Position numbers and translations under genes: made by a program | Part shown: one piece after another, positions 1-8,734 of the stretch | Numbering within the stretch: position 1 is the stretch's first letter | Layout of the letters: every line of letters starts with the position of its first letter | Assembly (NCBI RefSeq): GCF_900109035.1 | Contig: NZ_FNYD01000012.1 | Location: 1 to 64,000 of the forward strand | DNA: 64,000 bases | Source of the DNA: Cribrihabitans marinus | Lineage (GTDB): Bacteria > Pseudomonadota > Alphaproteobacteria > Rhodobacterales > Rhodobacteraceae | Reading direction: 5' to 3' | The notes under the pieces: generated by a model | The model's input: the letters and a program-made list of their open reading frames with translations, nothing else | What the model was told of the DNA's origin: nothing | Databases searched by the model: none

Positions 1-432
1 CATCACCTCGGGGATGTCCCAGAGCGCCTGGAACTCGGTCATCACCCCGTCCTCGAAGCGGTAGAACTCGTGGAAGCGCAGGTGCATCTGGTGCCCGGTG
101 GGCGGGATGTCCATCCAGGGTGCGGCGAAAGTGCCGGTATAATAGCCGCCGCAGCCGACCCAATCGGCGCCCTCGGGGGTGGGCCCGGCCATCACGATGA
201 AGTCGCGCCGCTCCAGATCGGGGATCGCGGCGAAGAGCGGGGCATAGGCCCGGTCGTAGAACGCCTCGGGCCCGGTCATGTCGCCAAACGGAAAGGCCAG
301 CCGGAACAGCGCGTCCGGGGCGGCGAGCCCGGCCAGCGCCGCGCGTACGCCGGTTTCGGTGAAATCATACATCGCCGCGCGCAGCGGCGCGAGCCGGGCC
401 TTGTGCTCGGTATGTCGGTCGGGTGCGCTCAT
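1..432 (-). CDS. SnoaL-like (NTF2-fold) protein, C-terminus cut by window edge
   Basis: Reading the minus strand from ATG at 432 gives 144 codons without a stop, running off the window at base 1, so the protein is partial at its C-terminus. The sequence starts MSAPDRHTEHKARLAPLR and later shows GHQMHLRFHEFYRFEDG and EFQALWDIPEV, the pattern of the SnoaL/ester-cyclase branch of the NTF2-like fold. Its ATG overlaps the stop of the preceding gene as ATGA, so the two are translationally coupled. It is the distal gene seen in the ABC-transporter operon. Family members act as cyclases, isomerases, hydratases or small-molecule binders; the substrate here is not evident. Family assignment fairly sure, function unknown. 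Confidence 0.75.
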   Translation of the reverse strand, partial: MSAPDRHTEHKARLAPLRAAMYDFTETGVRAALAGLAAPDALFRLAFPFGDMTGPEAFYDRAYAPLFAAIPDLERRDFIVMAGPTPEGADWVGCGGYYTGTFAAPWMDIPPTGHQMHLRFHEFYRFEDGVMTEFQALWDIPEVM

Positions 433-983
433 GTCCGCTCCTCCGAAACCCGGGCCGCGTCCGGAGACGGGGCAGGGCGCTCGCCGCGGTCATAGGCCTC
501 CCAGCCGCGGCCGTCGAACACGTCGACGCCCAGCTGCGCCAGCACATGCGGGAAATCGACCATCACCCAGTTGTCCGCGATCCTGCCGTCCTCGACCTTC
601 CAGAAATCCATATAGCGTATCTCCACCCGCTTGCCGGTGGGTTCAACCCCCATGAAGGCCCCGGTATGCCGGGCCTCTTGCCGGCCGAAGGCGGCGGCCC
701 ATTCGCCCATGTAGAGCCGCGCCTCGTCGATGCAGACCTTGTCCGAGAAGGCGGCCTGGAACGGGCGCTGCCAGTTGTCCTGAAACTCCCTGAGTCCGGT
801 CTTGGTGCCGCAGCCGTAGTTGCCGCGCCAGCGGAACCCCTCGGCGAAGAACTCGCCGATATCGGCGATGCGGTGGTCGTTGAGCCCGTCGACCATGCTC
901 TCGATCACTTGGCGGGTCTCGTCGGTTTTCGTCATGTCGGTATCGCGGCTCAGAACCGCCTGTTCGGGTCGGATGCCTTTCAT
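429..983 (-). CDS. SnoaL-like (NTF2-fold) protein
   Basis: A 184-residue protein with a single SnoaL-like domain (about residues 20-165). Recognisable stretches are MVDGLNDHRIADIGEFF, GAFMGVEPTGKRVEIRYMDF and KVEDGRIADNWVMVDF. The last matches the C-terminal half of the double-domain paralogue at 8735-9739 (LSENWVFIDLLHF), so the cluster carries related copies. The start at 983 is preceded by AAGGAC at good spacing; an internal ATG at 935 lacks such a site. It lies 131 bp behind the permease gene in the same direction and overlaps the next SnoaL gene by 4 bp. A role in processing the imported compound is inferred from context only. Confidence 0.8.
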   Translation of the reverse strand: MKGIRPEQAVLSRDTDMTKTDETRQVIESMVDGLNDHRIADIGEFFAEGFRWRGNYGCGTKTGLREFQDNWQRPFQAAFSDKVCIDEARLYMGEWAAAFGRQEARHTGAFMGVEPTGKRVEIRYMDFWKVEDGRIADNWVMVDFPHVLAQLGVDVFDGRGWEAYDRGERPAPSPDAARVSEERT

Positions 984-1114
984 CGGCCTTGTCCTTTTGG
1001 ATATTCGCTGAAGGGGTTATGCGCGGGTTCGCCGCGCCCTTTCCAGGAAATCCCGGGGCATCCGGTTGAGCGCGGGGTGACGGCCCCGCGCCCGGTGACG
1101 GGCGGCACAGCCCA

Positions 1115-2272
1115 TCAGCCCTTGACCGCGCCGGCGGTCAGGCCGCTGACGATCTGGCGCTGGAACACCATCACCAGCAGGAACAGCGGGGCGGTGATCG
1201 ACACCGCCGCGGCGATGGCCTCGACCTGGTCGGTGGTCGTGGTCTCGCGGTTGAAATAGCCCGCGATGGCCGGGACCATCGTCTGGTTCTGCGCATCCAG
1301 CAGCAGCGAGGTGACCAGGAAGTCGTTGTAGCCCAGCAGGAAGCTGAACAGGCCGGTGGTGATGACGCCGGGCCACATTACCGGCATGATCACCCGCCGG
1401 AAGGCCTGGAAATGCGAGCAGCCGTCGACGCGGGCGGCCTCGTCCAGCTCGGTCGGGATGTTGTGGAAGAACGAGCGCAGCATCCAGATGGTGAAGGGCT
1501 GGTTGATCGCCACCAGAACCGCGATCACCGCATAGGGCTGACCATAGAGCGTGGGCGCGGCGTCACCGAAGATCGGGCGCAGGATCTCGGACGAGTTGAT
1601 GAAGACCGGCAGGTAACCCGCCACCAGAACCGAGTGCGGCAGCGCGCGGAAGATCAGCGCCAGGATCAGAAGCCAGAAGGCAAGGTTGGATCCCGACCGG
1701 GCCAGCCCGTAGCCCGCCAGCGTGCCGACGGTCAGGGACACGGTGACGACACCGGTGGTCACGATCAGCGAGTTGATGAAGTTGCGGTAGAACTCGTTTT
1801 CGACCCAGACCGATTGGTAGTGCACCGTGGTCAGGCCCAGGATCGGATTGCCGAGCGGGCCGGCGATGGCGTTCAGGCCGGACAGCACCACCGGGAGAAT
1901 GGCGAAGAACAGCACGATGAAAGCCACCGCAAAGCCGACGACCGCGATGATCCAGCCCAGCAGCACGGTGCCCGGCTGGGTGAAGCGGGCCACCATCTCG
2001 GGCAGCCGGCCCATGGCGAATTTCCCCGACCACCAGAGCACCAGCAGCCCCAGCACGATGTCGATGATCGACAGGCCGTCACCGCCCGCGCGGGTTCTCG
2101 GCCCGAAGATCACCTCGAGCGGGTTGGTGGCGAAGGCATCCACCGGCGACTTGAAGCTCATCACCGTGATCCAGAAGATCGGGAAGGCCGCGATCAGGCA
2201 CCAGAAGGCGAGGAAACCGGCCGATCCGAGACGCAGCCCGAGGGACTGCCGCATTGCTTTGGGCGTCGACAT
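1115..2272 (-). CDS. ABC transporter permease, MalG/carbohydrate type, with inserted segment
   Basis: Inner-membrane permease of a binding-protein-dependent importer. The N-terminal hydrophobic segment (about 15-40) leads to a cytoplasm-facing or extra hydrophobic stretch (about 45-145). The transport domain follows, with the EAA loop ELDEAARVDGCSHFQAF near residues 284-300, which docks onto the ATPase. At 385 residues it is about 100 longer than usual MalG-type subunits (about 275-300). The surplus lies between the first helix and the transport core and has at least two hydrophobic segments of its own. It begins 2 bp after the other permease gene ends. Substrate class (sugar, polyol or similar) is inferred from the family, not shown. 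Confidence 0.9.
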   Translation of the reverse strand: MSTPKAMRQSLGLRLGSAGFLAFWCLIAAFPIFWITVMSFKSPVDAFATNPLEVIFGPRTRAGGDGLSIIDIVLGLLVLWWSGKFAMGRLPEMVARFTQPGTVLLGWIIAVVGFAVAFIVLFFAILPVVLSGLNAIAGPLGNPILGLTTVHYQSVWVENEFYRNFINSLIVTTGVVTVSLTVGTLAGYGLARSGSNLAFWLLILALIFRALPHSVLVAGYLPVFINSSEILRPIFGDAAPTLYGQPYAVIAVLVAINQPFTIWMLRSFFHNIPTELDEAARVDGCSHFQAFRRVIMPVMWPGVITTGLFSFLLGYNDFLVTSLLLDAQNQTMVPAIAGYFNRETTTTDQVEAIAAAVSITAPLFLLVMVFQRQIVSGLTAGAVKG

Positions 2273-2274
2273 GG

Positions 2275-3297
2275 TCAGTGGCTCCCCTTGTGGTCGCGCC
2301 AGGTGCGGCGCAGTGGCAGGATCAGCAGGATCACGATCCCGATCATGGTCAGCATGGCGCTGGCCGAGGCACGGCTGATGGCGCGGTTGCCCGAGTCGTC
2401 GGGGACCAGGAAGTCATAGGTCAGCCACTGCAGCGAGATGACGTGGCTCTGGCTGCGGAAACCGACGACCTCTTCGAACACGCGGTAGGAGTCCATCAGG
2501 TGGATGATCGCGATGAAGATGATCAACGGCATCAGATGCGGCACGATCACGTAGCGCAGACGCTCCAAACGGTTGGCCCCGTCGATGATCGCGCTTTCCA
2601 GCGTGTCCTGGTTCACGGTCTGCAATCCGGCGTAGAAGATCACGAAGGCGAAGGGCGCGACATGCCAGACCCGGTAGAACAGCATCAGCAACTCGATGGT
2701 CCAGGCCTGGGCGAACATGGCGATGTCCTTGTCCAGCCAACGCTCCAGCGCGGCGGTCAGGATGCCGTCGCCAACGAACAGCCAGTAGATCGACAGCGAG
2801 CCGATGACCGGCGTGATGATGAAGGGCAAGAGCGAGATGAAGATCACCGGCCCGCGCAGCGATCGCGCGGCATTGTTCACCGCCAGCGCGATGGCCAGGC
2901 CGACGCCGATCACCAGCGGAAGGGTGAAGAGCGTGAAGGTGAGCGTGAAGCGCAGCGCCTTCCAGAAGTCGATGGTCATCAGCTGCGACCAGCTGCCGTT
3001 CCGGATCGCCGCGCCGACGCGGTCGAATTCGAGAACGTCGCGATAGGCCTGCAGGCCGACGAAATGGGTCGTGGTCTTGATGTTGCCGTTCTCGTCCATG
3101 ACCGGCCGGCTCTTGACCTCGGTAACGCAGGTCTGGGTGGGAAAGCCCGGGGTGCAGGTCTCGACCTCGACCTGCTCGAACTCGGGCTGCACGTTGTAGA
3201 AACTCTGGGTGAAGACGCTGACCAGCGGGAACGCGATGAACAGCATCATCATGAACAGTGATGGTCCGACGAACGCGATGAATGTCTTGAACTTCAT
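2275..3297 (-). CDS. ABC transporter permease, MalF/carbohydrate type
   Basis: First permease of the importer, 340 residues. An N-terminal helix (residues 6-28) is followed by a roughly 70-residue periplasmic region holding two cysteines (ETCTPGFPTQTC), then five further hydrophobic segments. The EAA loop is LESAIIDGANRLERLRYVI around residues 235-255. The periplasmic cysteine pair could form a disulfide. It is expressed with the downstream MalG-type subunit (2-bp gap) and follows the binding-protein gene after a 138-bp gap that contains a hairpin. Length and helix number fit a MalF-like subunit lacking the large MalF periplasmic domain. Confidence 0.9.
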   Translation of the reverse strand: MKFKTFIAFVGPSLFMMMLFIAFPLVSVFTQSFYNVQPEFEQVEVETCTPGFPTQTCVTEVKSRPVMDENGNIKTTTHFVGLQAYRDVLEFDRVGAAIRNGSWSQLMTIDFWKALRFTLTFTLFTLPLVIGVGLAIALAVNNAARSLRGPVIFISLLPFIITPVIGSLSIYWLFVGDGILTAALERWLDKDIAMFAQAWTIELLMLFYRVWHVAPFAFVIFYAGLQTVNQDTLESAIIDGANRLERLRYVIVPHLMPLIIFIAIIHLMDSYRVFEEVVGFRSQSHVISLQWLTYDFLVPDDSGNRAISRASASAMLTMIGIVILLILPLRRTWRDHKGSH

Positions 3298-3401
3298 GTC
3301 TCCGGCCCTTCCTCGGCTGGGTGACTTTGCTGGTGGCGCCTGCGTACTTCGGGACGGTCGGGCGGGGTGCCGCGACGTCCGATGCCCCGGCAGGGGCGGG
3401 T

Positions 3402-3426
3402 GGAAAGGCGGGCGTGCCGCCTTCCC
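3402..3426 (-). terminator. hairpin between binding-protein and permease genes
   Basis: Arms 3402-3411 (GGAAAGGCGG) and 3417-3426 (CCGCCTTCCC) pair at 9 of 10 positions around a 5-nt loop, just 9 bp past the stop of the solute-binding protein gene. There is no T-tract. Such hairpins commonly protect or partly terminate the message after a highly expressed binding-protein gene, lowering permease expression. That role is inferred. Confidence 0.4.
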
Positions 3427-3435
3427 GGAGTGGTG

Positions 3436-4659
3436 TTACTCGGTGATCAGTCCGGCCTCTTTGGCCGACGTGATATAGGCCGCCTCGATATCGGCCAGGG
3501 CGGTCTCCGCATCCTTGGCGCCGGTCAGGTAGTCGCTGATGCCGTTGCCGAGCGCGGTGTGCATCAGGCCCATGGCCGTGGTCGACGGATAGGCCGGCGG
3601 GGAAGGCTGCGCGCTGAGCGTCTCGATCGCGCCCGTGGCGAAGCGGCCGGGCTCATACCCGGGAACCAGCCAGATCGCGGCCTCGTTGTTGGCGCTCACC
3701 ATCTCCTCGTCCAGGCCCTCGACGATCAGCTTGAACGCGGCGACGGCCTCTTCATCCGAAATGTTCGCGGCCACGACGATGCCGTCCCACCAGATTGTGG
3801 TGGCCGGCGGACCGTCCGCGGTGGCCAGCGGGGCGGCAGCGGTTTCCACCAGCCCGACGACCTGGCTTTCGCCCTCGATGTCGGCGGCGGCGGCGCGGCT
3901 GGCCCAGAGGTTGGCCATCGCGATCTTGCCCTGCTGGAACTGCTGCTGGACATAGGTGGAATCCGACACCAGGTATTCGGGGTCGAGATAGGGCGTCATC
4001 GCCTTCATGGTCTCAAGCGCGTTGATCCCGGCTTCGTTGTTGATCGTCGGGTTGTTGCTGTCGTCGACGAAGCTGCCGCCGTAGCCGTAGAACATGTTCA
4101 CGAAGTCCTGCGCCAGGTTCCAGCCGGACTTGAGTGTGGCGCCCAGCGGGTAGTCGACCACGCCGGCCTCCTGGATCTTCTCGGCCGCGGCCATCACTTC
4201 GTCCCAGGTCTGTGGCACCTCGAGGCCCAGATCCTTGAGGATGTCGGCGCGATACTGCAGGTGCTGTGTGTTCACCATCATGGCAATCGCCATGATCTTG
4301 CCGTCGATGCGGATCAGCTGGTTGGGCGACAGGTCCTGGCCGTATTCGGCCACCAGATCGTCAAGCGGGCGGATCGTGCCCTCGTTCAGAAGCGGGGTGA
4401 TGGTGCCGTTCGACACGCCGCCGAGATGGTAGAGCGACGGGCTGGCCGCAAAGGCGGCGGGCTGCTTGGTGCGGAACTCCTGGTCCAGCTCGGCTTCGAA
4501 ATTGCCGCATTCGGCCATCGCGTCGGCGACCGCCTTCCAGGCCTCGAAGCCCGCCGACAGCATCTTGACCTCGATCTCGTTCTCAAAGGCGCATTCGGCC
4601 CATACGCCGGTGCCGGTCACAGCGACCGCCCCGGCCAATGCAAGGTTTCTCAACTTCAT
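3436..4659 (-). CDS. extracellular solute-binding protein, family 1 (carbohydrate-type ABC importer)
   Basis: Periplasmic receptor of the ABC importer, 407 residues. A Sec signal peptide (MKLRNLALAGAVAVTGTGVWA) is probably cleaved after AWA-21, leaving a mature N-terminus ECAFENEIEV. The body has the bilobal family-1 pattern, including DLGLEVPQTWDEVMAAAEKI and QQFQQGKIAMANLWASRAA, the latter typical of sugar/polyol binders. The ATG is preceded by GGGAGAG at normal spacing. It follows the ATPase gene by 87 bp and leads the two permeases. The ligand cannot be read from the sequence; linkage to a HisD-type dehydrogenase suggests a polyol-like or sulfonated/hydroxylated compound, but this is speculative. 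Confidence 0.9.
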   Translation of the reverse strand: MKLRNLALAGAVAVTGTGVWAECAFENEIEVKMLSAGFEAWKAVADAMAECGNFEAELDQEFRTKQPAAFAASPSLYHLGGVSNGTITPLLNEGTIRPLDDLVAEYGQDLSPNQLIRIDGKIMAIAMMVNTQHLQYRADILKDLGLEVPQTWDEVMAAAEKIQEAGVVDYPLGATLKSGWNLAQDFVNMFYGYGGSFVDDSNNPTINNEAGINALETMKAMTPYLDPEYLVSDSTYVQQQFQQGKIAMANLWASRAAAADIEGESQVVGLVETAAAPLATADGPPATTIWWDGIVVAANISDEEAVAAFKLIVEGLDEEMVSANNEAAIWLVPGYEPGRFATGAIETLSAQPSPPAYPSTTAMGLMHTALGNGISDYLTGAKDAETALADIEAAYITSAKEAGLITE

Positions 4660-4746
4660 TCTTTCTCTCCCTGTAAACTACCGGACGCCGCCCATGTCGC
4701 CGCGCCCTGTTCCGCCCCATCCCTGACGGGGCAATTGCGCAGGACC

Positions 4747-5799
4747 TCAGGAGGCCCCGATTCTCGCCCCCGTCGCCGTGTCGAACAGGTGGCAGATGTC
4801 GGTCGGCACCGAGAACGAGACCATGTCGCCGATCTCGGCCCGGAATTCCTTGTGCGCCTTGACCGAGACGAGCTGGCCGCCGGCCCGCACCGTCAGCATG
4901 GTGGCGTCACCCAGAAGCTCGATCGTGTAGAGCGGGGCGTTGACCTGGCCATTGCCGTCGGCGACCTCGGCATCCTCGGCCCGGAAGCCCAGCGTCACCT
5001 CGCCGTCAGAGGCCTGCAGCCCGGAAATCTCGACATTCTTGCCGCGGAAGGTGCCGCCCTCGATCACGCCTTCCATCAGGTTCATCGCCGGCGAGCCGAT
5101 GAAGCTGGCGACGAACGTGTTGGCGGGCATGTCATAGATGTCGGTGGGCGTGCCGACCTGCTGGACGATGCCCTGTTTCATCACCACAACGCGGTCGGCC
5201 AGCGTCATCGCCTCGATCTGGTCATGGGTCACATAGACGGTCGTGACCTTCAACTCGTGGCTGAGGTTCTTGATCTGGGCGCGGGTCGAAACCCGCAGCT
5301 TGGCGTCCAGGTTGCTGAGCGGCTCGTCCATGAGAAACACCGACGGCTTGCGCACGATGGCGCGCGCCAGGGCGACCCTCTGGCGCTGGCCACCGGACAG
5401 CTCGGCCGGTTTGCGGTGCAGGAAATCGGTCAGCTCGACCATCTCGGCCGCCTTCATCACCCGCTCGTCATGGGTGGCGGGGTCGGCCTTTCGGACCTTG
5501 AGCGGAAAGCGGATGTTCTCGTAGACGTTGATATGCGGGTAGAGCCCGTAGGACTGGAACACCATCGCCACGTCGCGGTCCTTGGGGTCCAGGTCGTTGA
5601 CCTTGCGGTCGCCGATCCAGATCTCGCCCTCGGTGGCATCCTCCAGCCCCGCGATCATCCGCATGGTCGTGGTCTTGCCGCAACCGGACGGACCGAGCAG
5701 GACCAGGAATTCCTGGTCGGCGATGGTCAGGTCGAAACTGTCGACGCCAACGAACGATCCCCAGCGCTTGGAGATTTTGCGGAGTTGGATTTCTGCCAT
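4747..5799 (-). CDS. ABC transporter ATP-binding protein, MalK/UgpC type
   Basis: Energy-coupling ATPase of the importer, 350 residues from the chosen start at 5799. The longer reading from 5835 adds 12 residues with no binding site, whereas AGGGA lies 6 nt before 5799. Walker A is GPSGCGKT (36-43), the Q-loop FQSYGLYPH (81-89), signature LSGGQRQR (134-141) and Walker B FLMDEP (155-160). A C-terminal MOBE/TOBE-type region (about 240-350) follows, as in sugar-importer ATPases. It is the first gene of the minus-strand operon. Upstream lies a 14-nt element (5831-5844) that matches the palindrome in front of the divergent dehydrogenase operon. Confidence 0.92.
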   Translation of the reverse strand: MAEIQLRKISKRWGSFVGVDSFDLTIADQEFLVLLGPSGCGKTTTMRMIAGLEDATEGEIWIGDRKVNDLDPKDRDVAMVFQSYGLYPHINVYENIRFPLKVRKADPATHDERVMKAAEMVELTDFLHRKPAELSGGQRQRVALARAIVRKPSVFLMDEPLSNLDAKLRVSTRAQIKNLSHELKVTTVYVTHDQIEAMTLADRVVVMKQGIVQQVGTPTDIYDMPANTFVASFIGSPAMNLMEGVIEGGTFRGKNVEISGLQASDGEVTLGFRAEDAEVADGNGQVNAPLYTIELLGDATMLTVRAGGQLVSVKAHKEFRAEIGDMVSFSVPTDICHLFDTATGARIGAS

Positions 5800-5830
5800 G
5801 TCAGTCCCTGTCGGTTGCTGTCGAGATCTT

Positions 5831-5844
5831 TGCAAGCGTATTCA
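5831..5844. promoter_or_regulatory. degenerate operator-like site before the ABC operon
   Basis: TGCAAGCGTATTCA matches the perfect palindrome at 6196-6209 (TGAATACGTATTCA) at 11 of 14 positions, including an intact right half CGTATTCA. It lies 31 bp before the ABC ATPase start codon. A shared binding site for one regulator of both divergent operons is inferred; no regulator gene is in the window. Confidence 0.4.
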
Positions 5845-6164
5845 AAACATCATTGCGCAAGACCTGATTCGTGGCAAGGGCTTATTGTTCGCCGCGATTC
5901 GGGCCCGATGAAACCGACCTCCCACACCGGGGTTACGCTCTCAGCTGCCGGGCGCGCAAAAAGCGCGCTATGCGCGCGGCACATGGGTCATTGCGAAATT
6001 ATCGGGTTAGGAGGTGTCGGCAGCAAGCAATTTTCCGGCGTCAGGAGCTAGATCCAGGACTCGGATCGGCCTCAGCACCCGGCGGAGCACGCCGGGACTG
6101 ACGGGGCCGGGCCGATGGTGGGTCCGGCAGAGCACGGAGGTCCGTTGGTGCGGCCAATCCCTCC

Positions 6165-6193
6165 TTGAACGCTGCCCGAGGTTGATCTAGTGT
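6165..6193 (+). promoter_or_regulatory. predicted sigma-70-type promoter of the dehydrogenase operon
   Basis: TTGAAC (6165-6170), a 17-bp spacer and TAGTGT (6188-6193). The predicted start of transcription would fall near 6200, inside the 14-bp palindrome, which suits repression by a bound dimer. Prediction from sequence only. Confidence 0.4.
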
Positions 6194-6195
6194 GA

Positions 6196-6209
6196 TGAAT
6201 ACGTATTCA
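6196..6209. promoter_or_regulatory. palindromic operator candidate TGAATACGTATTCA
   Basis: A perfect 14-bp palindrome in a GC-rich intergenic region, 3 bp downstream of the predicted -10 element and about 163 bp before the dehydrogenase ATG. A related site lies in front of the divergent ABC operon. GntR- or LacI-family repressors use sites of this size, but which family acts here is unknown. Confidence 0.55.
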
Positions 6210-6372
6210 GGCCGATTCGCGGATCACCCGTCCCGAAACGGCCGGGCGAGCTTGCCGGGAGGCGGCCAGGACAGGTGCATGGGCAGGTCGGCCCGGCGTC
6301 GCACCGGGGCCGAGCGGCGCGTCGGACGCCCTGAAAGGGGCGCCCAATCCGATCAGGACAGGAGGCAATGAC

Positions 6373-7701
6373 ATGACCATCACCTACCTCAAGCGCGGCA
6401 AGCCCGAAGCCGACCGGGCCGAGGACGACGCCAAGACCCGCGCGGTGGTCGAGGCGACTCTCAAGGACATCGAGGCGCGCGGCGACACGGCGGTGCGCGA
6501 GCTGAGCGAGAAGTTCGACAAGTACAGCCCGCCCTCCTACCGCCTGTCCGAGAGCGACATCGAGGCGATCACCTCGAAAGTGTCCGAGCGCGAGATGGCC
6601 GATATCCGCTTCGCCCATGACCAGGTGCGCAACTTCGCCCAGGCGCAGCGCGACTCGATGAAGGATATCGAGGTCGAGACCCTGCCGGGCGTGATCCTGG
6701 GCCACAAGAACATCCCCGTGCAGTCCGTGGGCTGCTATGTGCCGGGCGGCAAGTTCCCGATGGTCGCCAGCGCGCATATGTCGGTGGCCACCGCCTCGGT
6801 CGCCGGCGTTCCGCGGATCATCGCCGCGACGCCGCCCTTCAACGGCGAGCCCAATCCGGGCGTGATCGCCGCGATGAAGATGGGCGGCGCGCACGAGATC
6901 TATGTGCTGGGCGGCATCCAGGCGATCGGCGCGATGGCGCTGGGAACCGAGACCATCGACCCGGTGCACCTGCTGGTCGGTCCCGGCAACGCCTTTGTCG
7001 CCGAAGCCAAGCGCCAGCTTTTCGGCCGCGTCGGCATCGACCTCTTTGCCGGCCCGACCGAGACGATGGTGATCGCCGACGACACGGTCGATGCCGAGAT
7101 TTGCGCCACCGACCTTCTGGGGCAGGCTGAACACGGTTACAACTCGCCCGCCGTCCTGTTGACCAACAGCCGCGCGCTGGCCGAGTCCACCCTGGCCGAG
7201 ATCGACCGGCTGCTGGGGATCCTGCCGACCGCGGGCACCGCCTCGGTCAGCTGGGACGCCTATGGCGAGGTGATCCTGTGCGACAGCCATGACGAGATGC
7301 TGGCCGTGGCCAATGACTACGCCTCGGAGCATGTGCAGGTGATGACCGGCCGCGACGACTGGTATCTCGACAACATGACCTGCTATGGCGCGCTGTTCCT
7401 CGGCCCGCGCACCAATGTCGCCAATGGCGACAAGGTGATCGGCACCAACCACACGCTGCCCACCAAGAAGGCCGGGCGCTATACCGGCGGGTTGTGGGTC
7501 GGCAAGTATCTCAAGACCCACAGCTATCAGAAGGTTCTGACCGACGAGGCGGCGACGATGGTGGGCGAATACGGCTCGCGCCTGTGCATCCTCGAAGGTT
7601 TCGTCGGCCATGCCGAGCAGTGCAACGTGCGGGTCCGCCGCTATGGCGGGGTCAACGTGCCCTATGGCGCGCCCGCGCCGCATCGCGATGCCGCAGAATA
7701 A
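6373..7701 (+). CDS. HisD-family (histidinol dehydrogenase-like) NAD-dependent alcohol dehydrogenase, catabolic type
   Basis: A 442-residue HisD-fold enzyme; such enzymes oxidise a primary alcohol in two NAD-dependent steps to a carboxylate. The zinc ligands of the family are present: Q251 and H254 (LLGQAEHG), D353 (NGDK) and H413 (VGHAEQ). The catalytic Glu-His pair is at E319/H320 (YASEHVQV) with TNHTLPT at 358-364. AGGAGG precedes the ATG. The gene heads an operon with a bicupin and a SnoaL protein, opposite an ABC importer, and is not near histidine-biosynthesis genes. This argues for a catabolic paralogue. The sulfopropanediol dehydrogenase HpsN is one known example, but the TRAP transporter and partner genes usual for that pathway are absent, so the substrate stays open. 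Confidence 0.85.
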   Translation: MTITYLKRGKPEADRAEDDAKTRAVVEATLKDIEARGDTAVRELSEKFDKYSPPSYRLSESDIEAITSKVSEREMADIRFAHDQVRNFAQAQRDSMKDIEVETLPGVILGHKNIPVQSVGCYVPGGKFPMVASAHMSVATASVAGVPRIIAATPPFNGEPNPGVIAAMKMGGAHEIYVLGGIQAIGAMALGTETIDPVHLLVGPGNAFVAEAKRQLFGRVGIDLFAGPTETMVIADDTVDAEICATDLLGQAEHGYNSPAVLLTNSRALAESTLAEIDRLLGILPTAGTASVSWDAYGEVILCDSHDEMLAVANDYASEHVQVMTGRDDWYLDNMTCYGALFLGPRTNVANGDKVIGTNHTLPTKKAGRYTGGLWVGKYLKTHSYQKVLTDEAATMVGEYGSRLCILEGFVGHAEQCNVRVRRYGGVNVPYGAPAPHRDAAE

Positions 7702-7734
7702 CCTCCAGAACATCCCACAGGAGACCCCAACCAG

Positions 7735-8700
7735 ATGACCCCGACCGAGATGGAAGCCCGCATCGTCCGCTACGGCGACCTGCAGCCCTGCAAGACCGCC
7801 TTCATCGACGCGCATACGCCGGGCAGCGACCAGAAGGAAAACTTCACCATCATCGGTGGCGGTGTGTCCGAAAGCCCCGACCAGCACGTGCACATCACCA
7901 TTCCGCACGGGTTCAACATCGGCGCCGCCGGCCAGCCGCCGCGCTGCCGCAACAGCCTGCACAACCACCGCACCGCCGAGGTCTTCTTTGTCCTCAAGGG
8001 GCGCTGGCGGTTCTTCTGGGGCCGCTGGGGCGATGCCGGCGAGGTGGTGCTGGAAGAGGGCGACATCTTCAACATCCCCACCAACACGTTCCGCGGGTTC
8101 GAGAATATCGGCACCGATTACGGGATGATCATGGCGATCCTGGGCGGCGACGATGCCGGTGGTGGCGTGATCTGGGCGCCGCAGGTGATCGAGGATGCGA
8201 AGGATCACGGGCTGGTTCTGGGTGACAACGGCAAGCTCTACGACACCAAGAAGGGCGAGAGCCTGCCCGAGGGCGTGAAGCCGATGCCGCTTCTCACCGA
8301 GGAGGAACTGGCCAAGGTGGACGAGCCGACCCCGATGCAGGTCATCGGCGGCTATGTCCGGCGCTACAACGACCTGTGCGCCATCGCCTCGGACGCGCCG
8401 GCCAAGGTGATCGGCAAGCAGGGCGTGATCCGCGACCGGCCGGGGTTCGAGGTCGACCTGATCACCCGCGCCAGCGCCACCGACAGCAAGCACAGCCATG
8501 ACCGCCCGTCGGTCCTGATGCCGGTCAGGGGCCATTGGCGCGTCGAATGGGAGGGCGGCGCCGCGACCCTGGCGCCCGGAGATACGATGAGCGTGCCCGA
8601 GAACCTGGCCCATTCCGCAGTGCCGTCGATGACCGGCGAGGCCGCGCTCTACCACGTGATCGGCACCGACGATCCGGCCGGCGCGACCTGGAAGGGCTGA
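7735..8700 (+). CDS. bicupin protein, gentisate-dioxygenase-like, with altered metal ligands
   Basis: A 321-residue protein with two cupin barrels. The first (about 60-140) has H76, H78 and E82 in NSLHNHRTAEVFF, but the fourth ligand position holds R120 (NTFRGF) instead of His. The second (about 235-310) has H253, H255 and H293 (KHSHDRPSV, LAHSAVP), while the usual Glu is S259. The second site therefore resembles the three-histidine centres of gentisate and thiol dioxygenases. AGGAGA precedes the ATG; the gene starts 33 bp after the dehydrogenase gene. A ring- or chain-cleaving dioxygenase or an isomerase are both possible; the substrate is not shown. Confidence 0.8.
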   Translation: MTPTEMEARIVRYGDLQPCKTAFIDAHTPGSDQKENFTIIGGGVSESPDQHVHITIPHGFNIGAAGQPPRCRNSLHNHRTAEVFFVLKGRWRFFWGRWGDAGEVVLEEGDIFNIPTNTFRGFENIGTDYGMIMAILGGDDAGGGVIWAPQVIEDAKDHGLVLGDNGKLYDTKKGESLPEGVKPMPLLTEEELAKVDEPTPMQVIGGYVRRYNDLCAIASDAPAKVIGKQGVIRDRPGFEVDLITRASATDSKHSHDRPSVLMPVRGHWRVEWEGGAATLAPGDTMSVPENLAHSAVPSMTGEAALYHVIGTDDPAGATWKG

Positions 8701-8734
8701 GATGGCGGACGGGGCAGGGGCCGAGGGGACCGCG

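Larger units (their letters stand above)
5800..6372. other. divergent intergenic region between the ABC and dehydrogenase operons
   Basis: About 570 bp without a credible gene; the short ORFs here have no family resemblance. It holds the degenerate operator (5831-5844), a GC-rich inverted-repeat patch near 5955-5985 (CGCGCAAAAAGCGCG), and a promoter with palindromic operator (6165-6209) facing the dehydrogenase gene. It leaves a 5' untranslated stretch of roughly 170 nt before the dehydrogenase ATG. Confidence 0.6.

Noticed and set aside
3367-6051. Plus-strand open frame of 894 codons opposite the binding-protein and ATPase genes
   Set aside because: Both opposing genes have full family motifs and ribosome sites; this frame has neither.
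6373-7701. Histidine-biosynthetic HisD
   Set aside because: Zinc ligands agree, but there are no other his genes and the neighbours are an importer, bicupin and SnoaL genes, so a catabolic paralogue is likelier.
6187-8655. Minus-strand open frame of 822 codons opposite the dehydrogenase and bicupin genes
   Set aside because: Shadow of two clear plus-strand genes.
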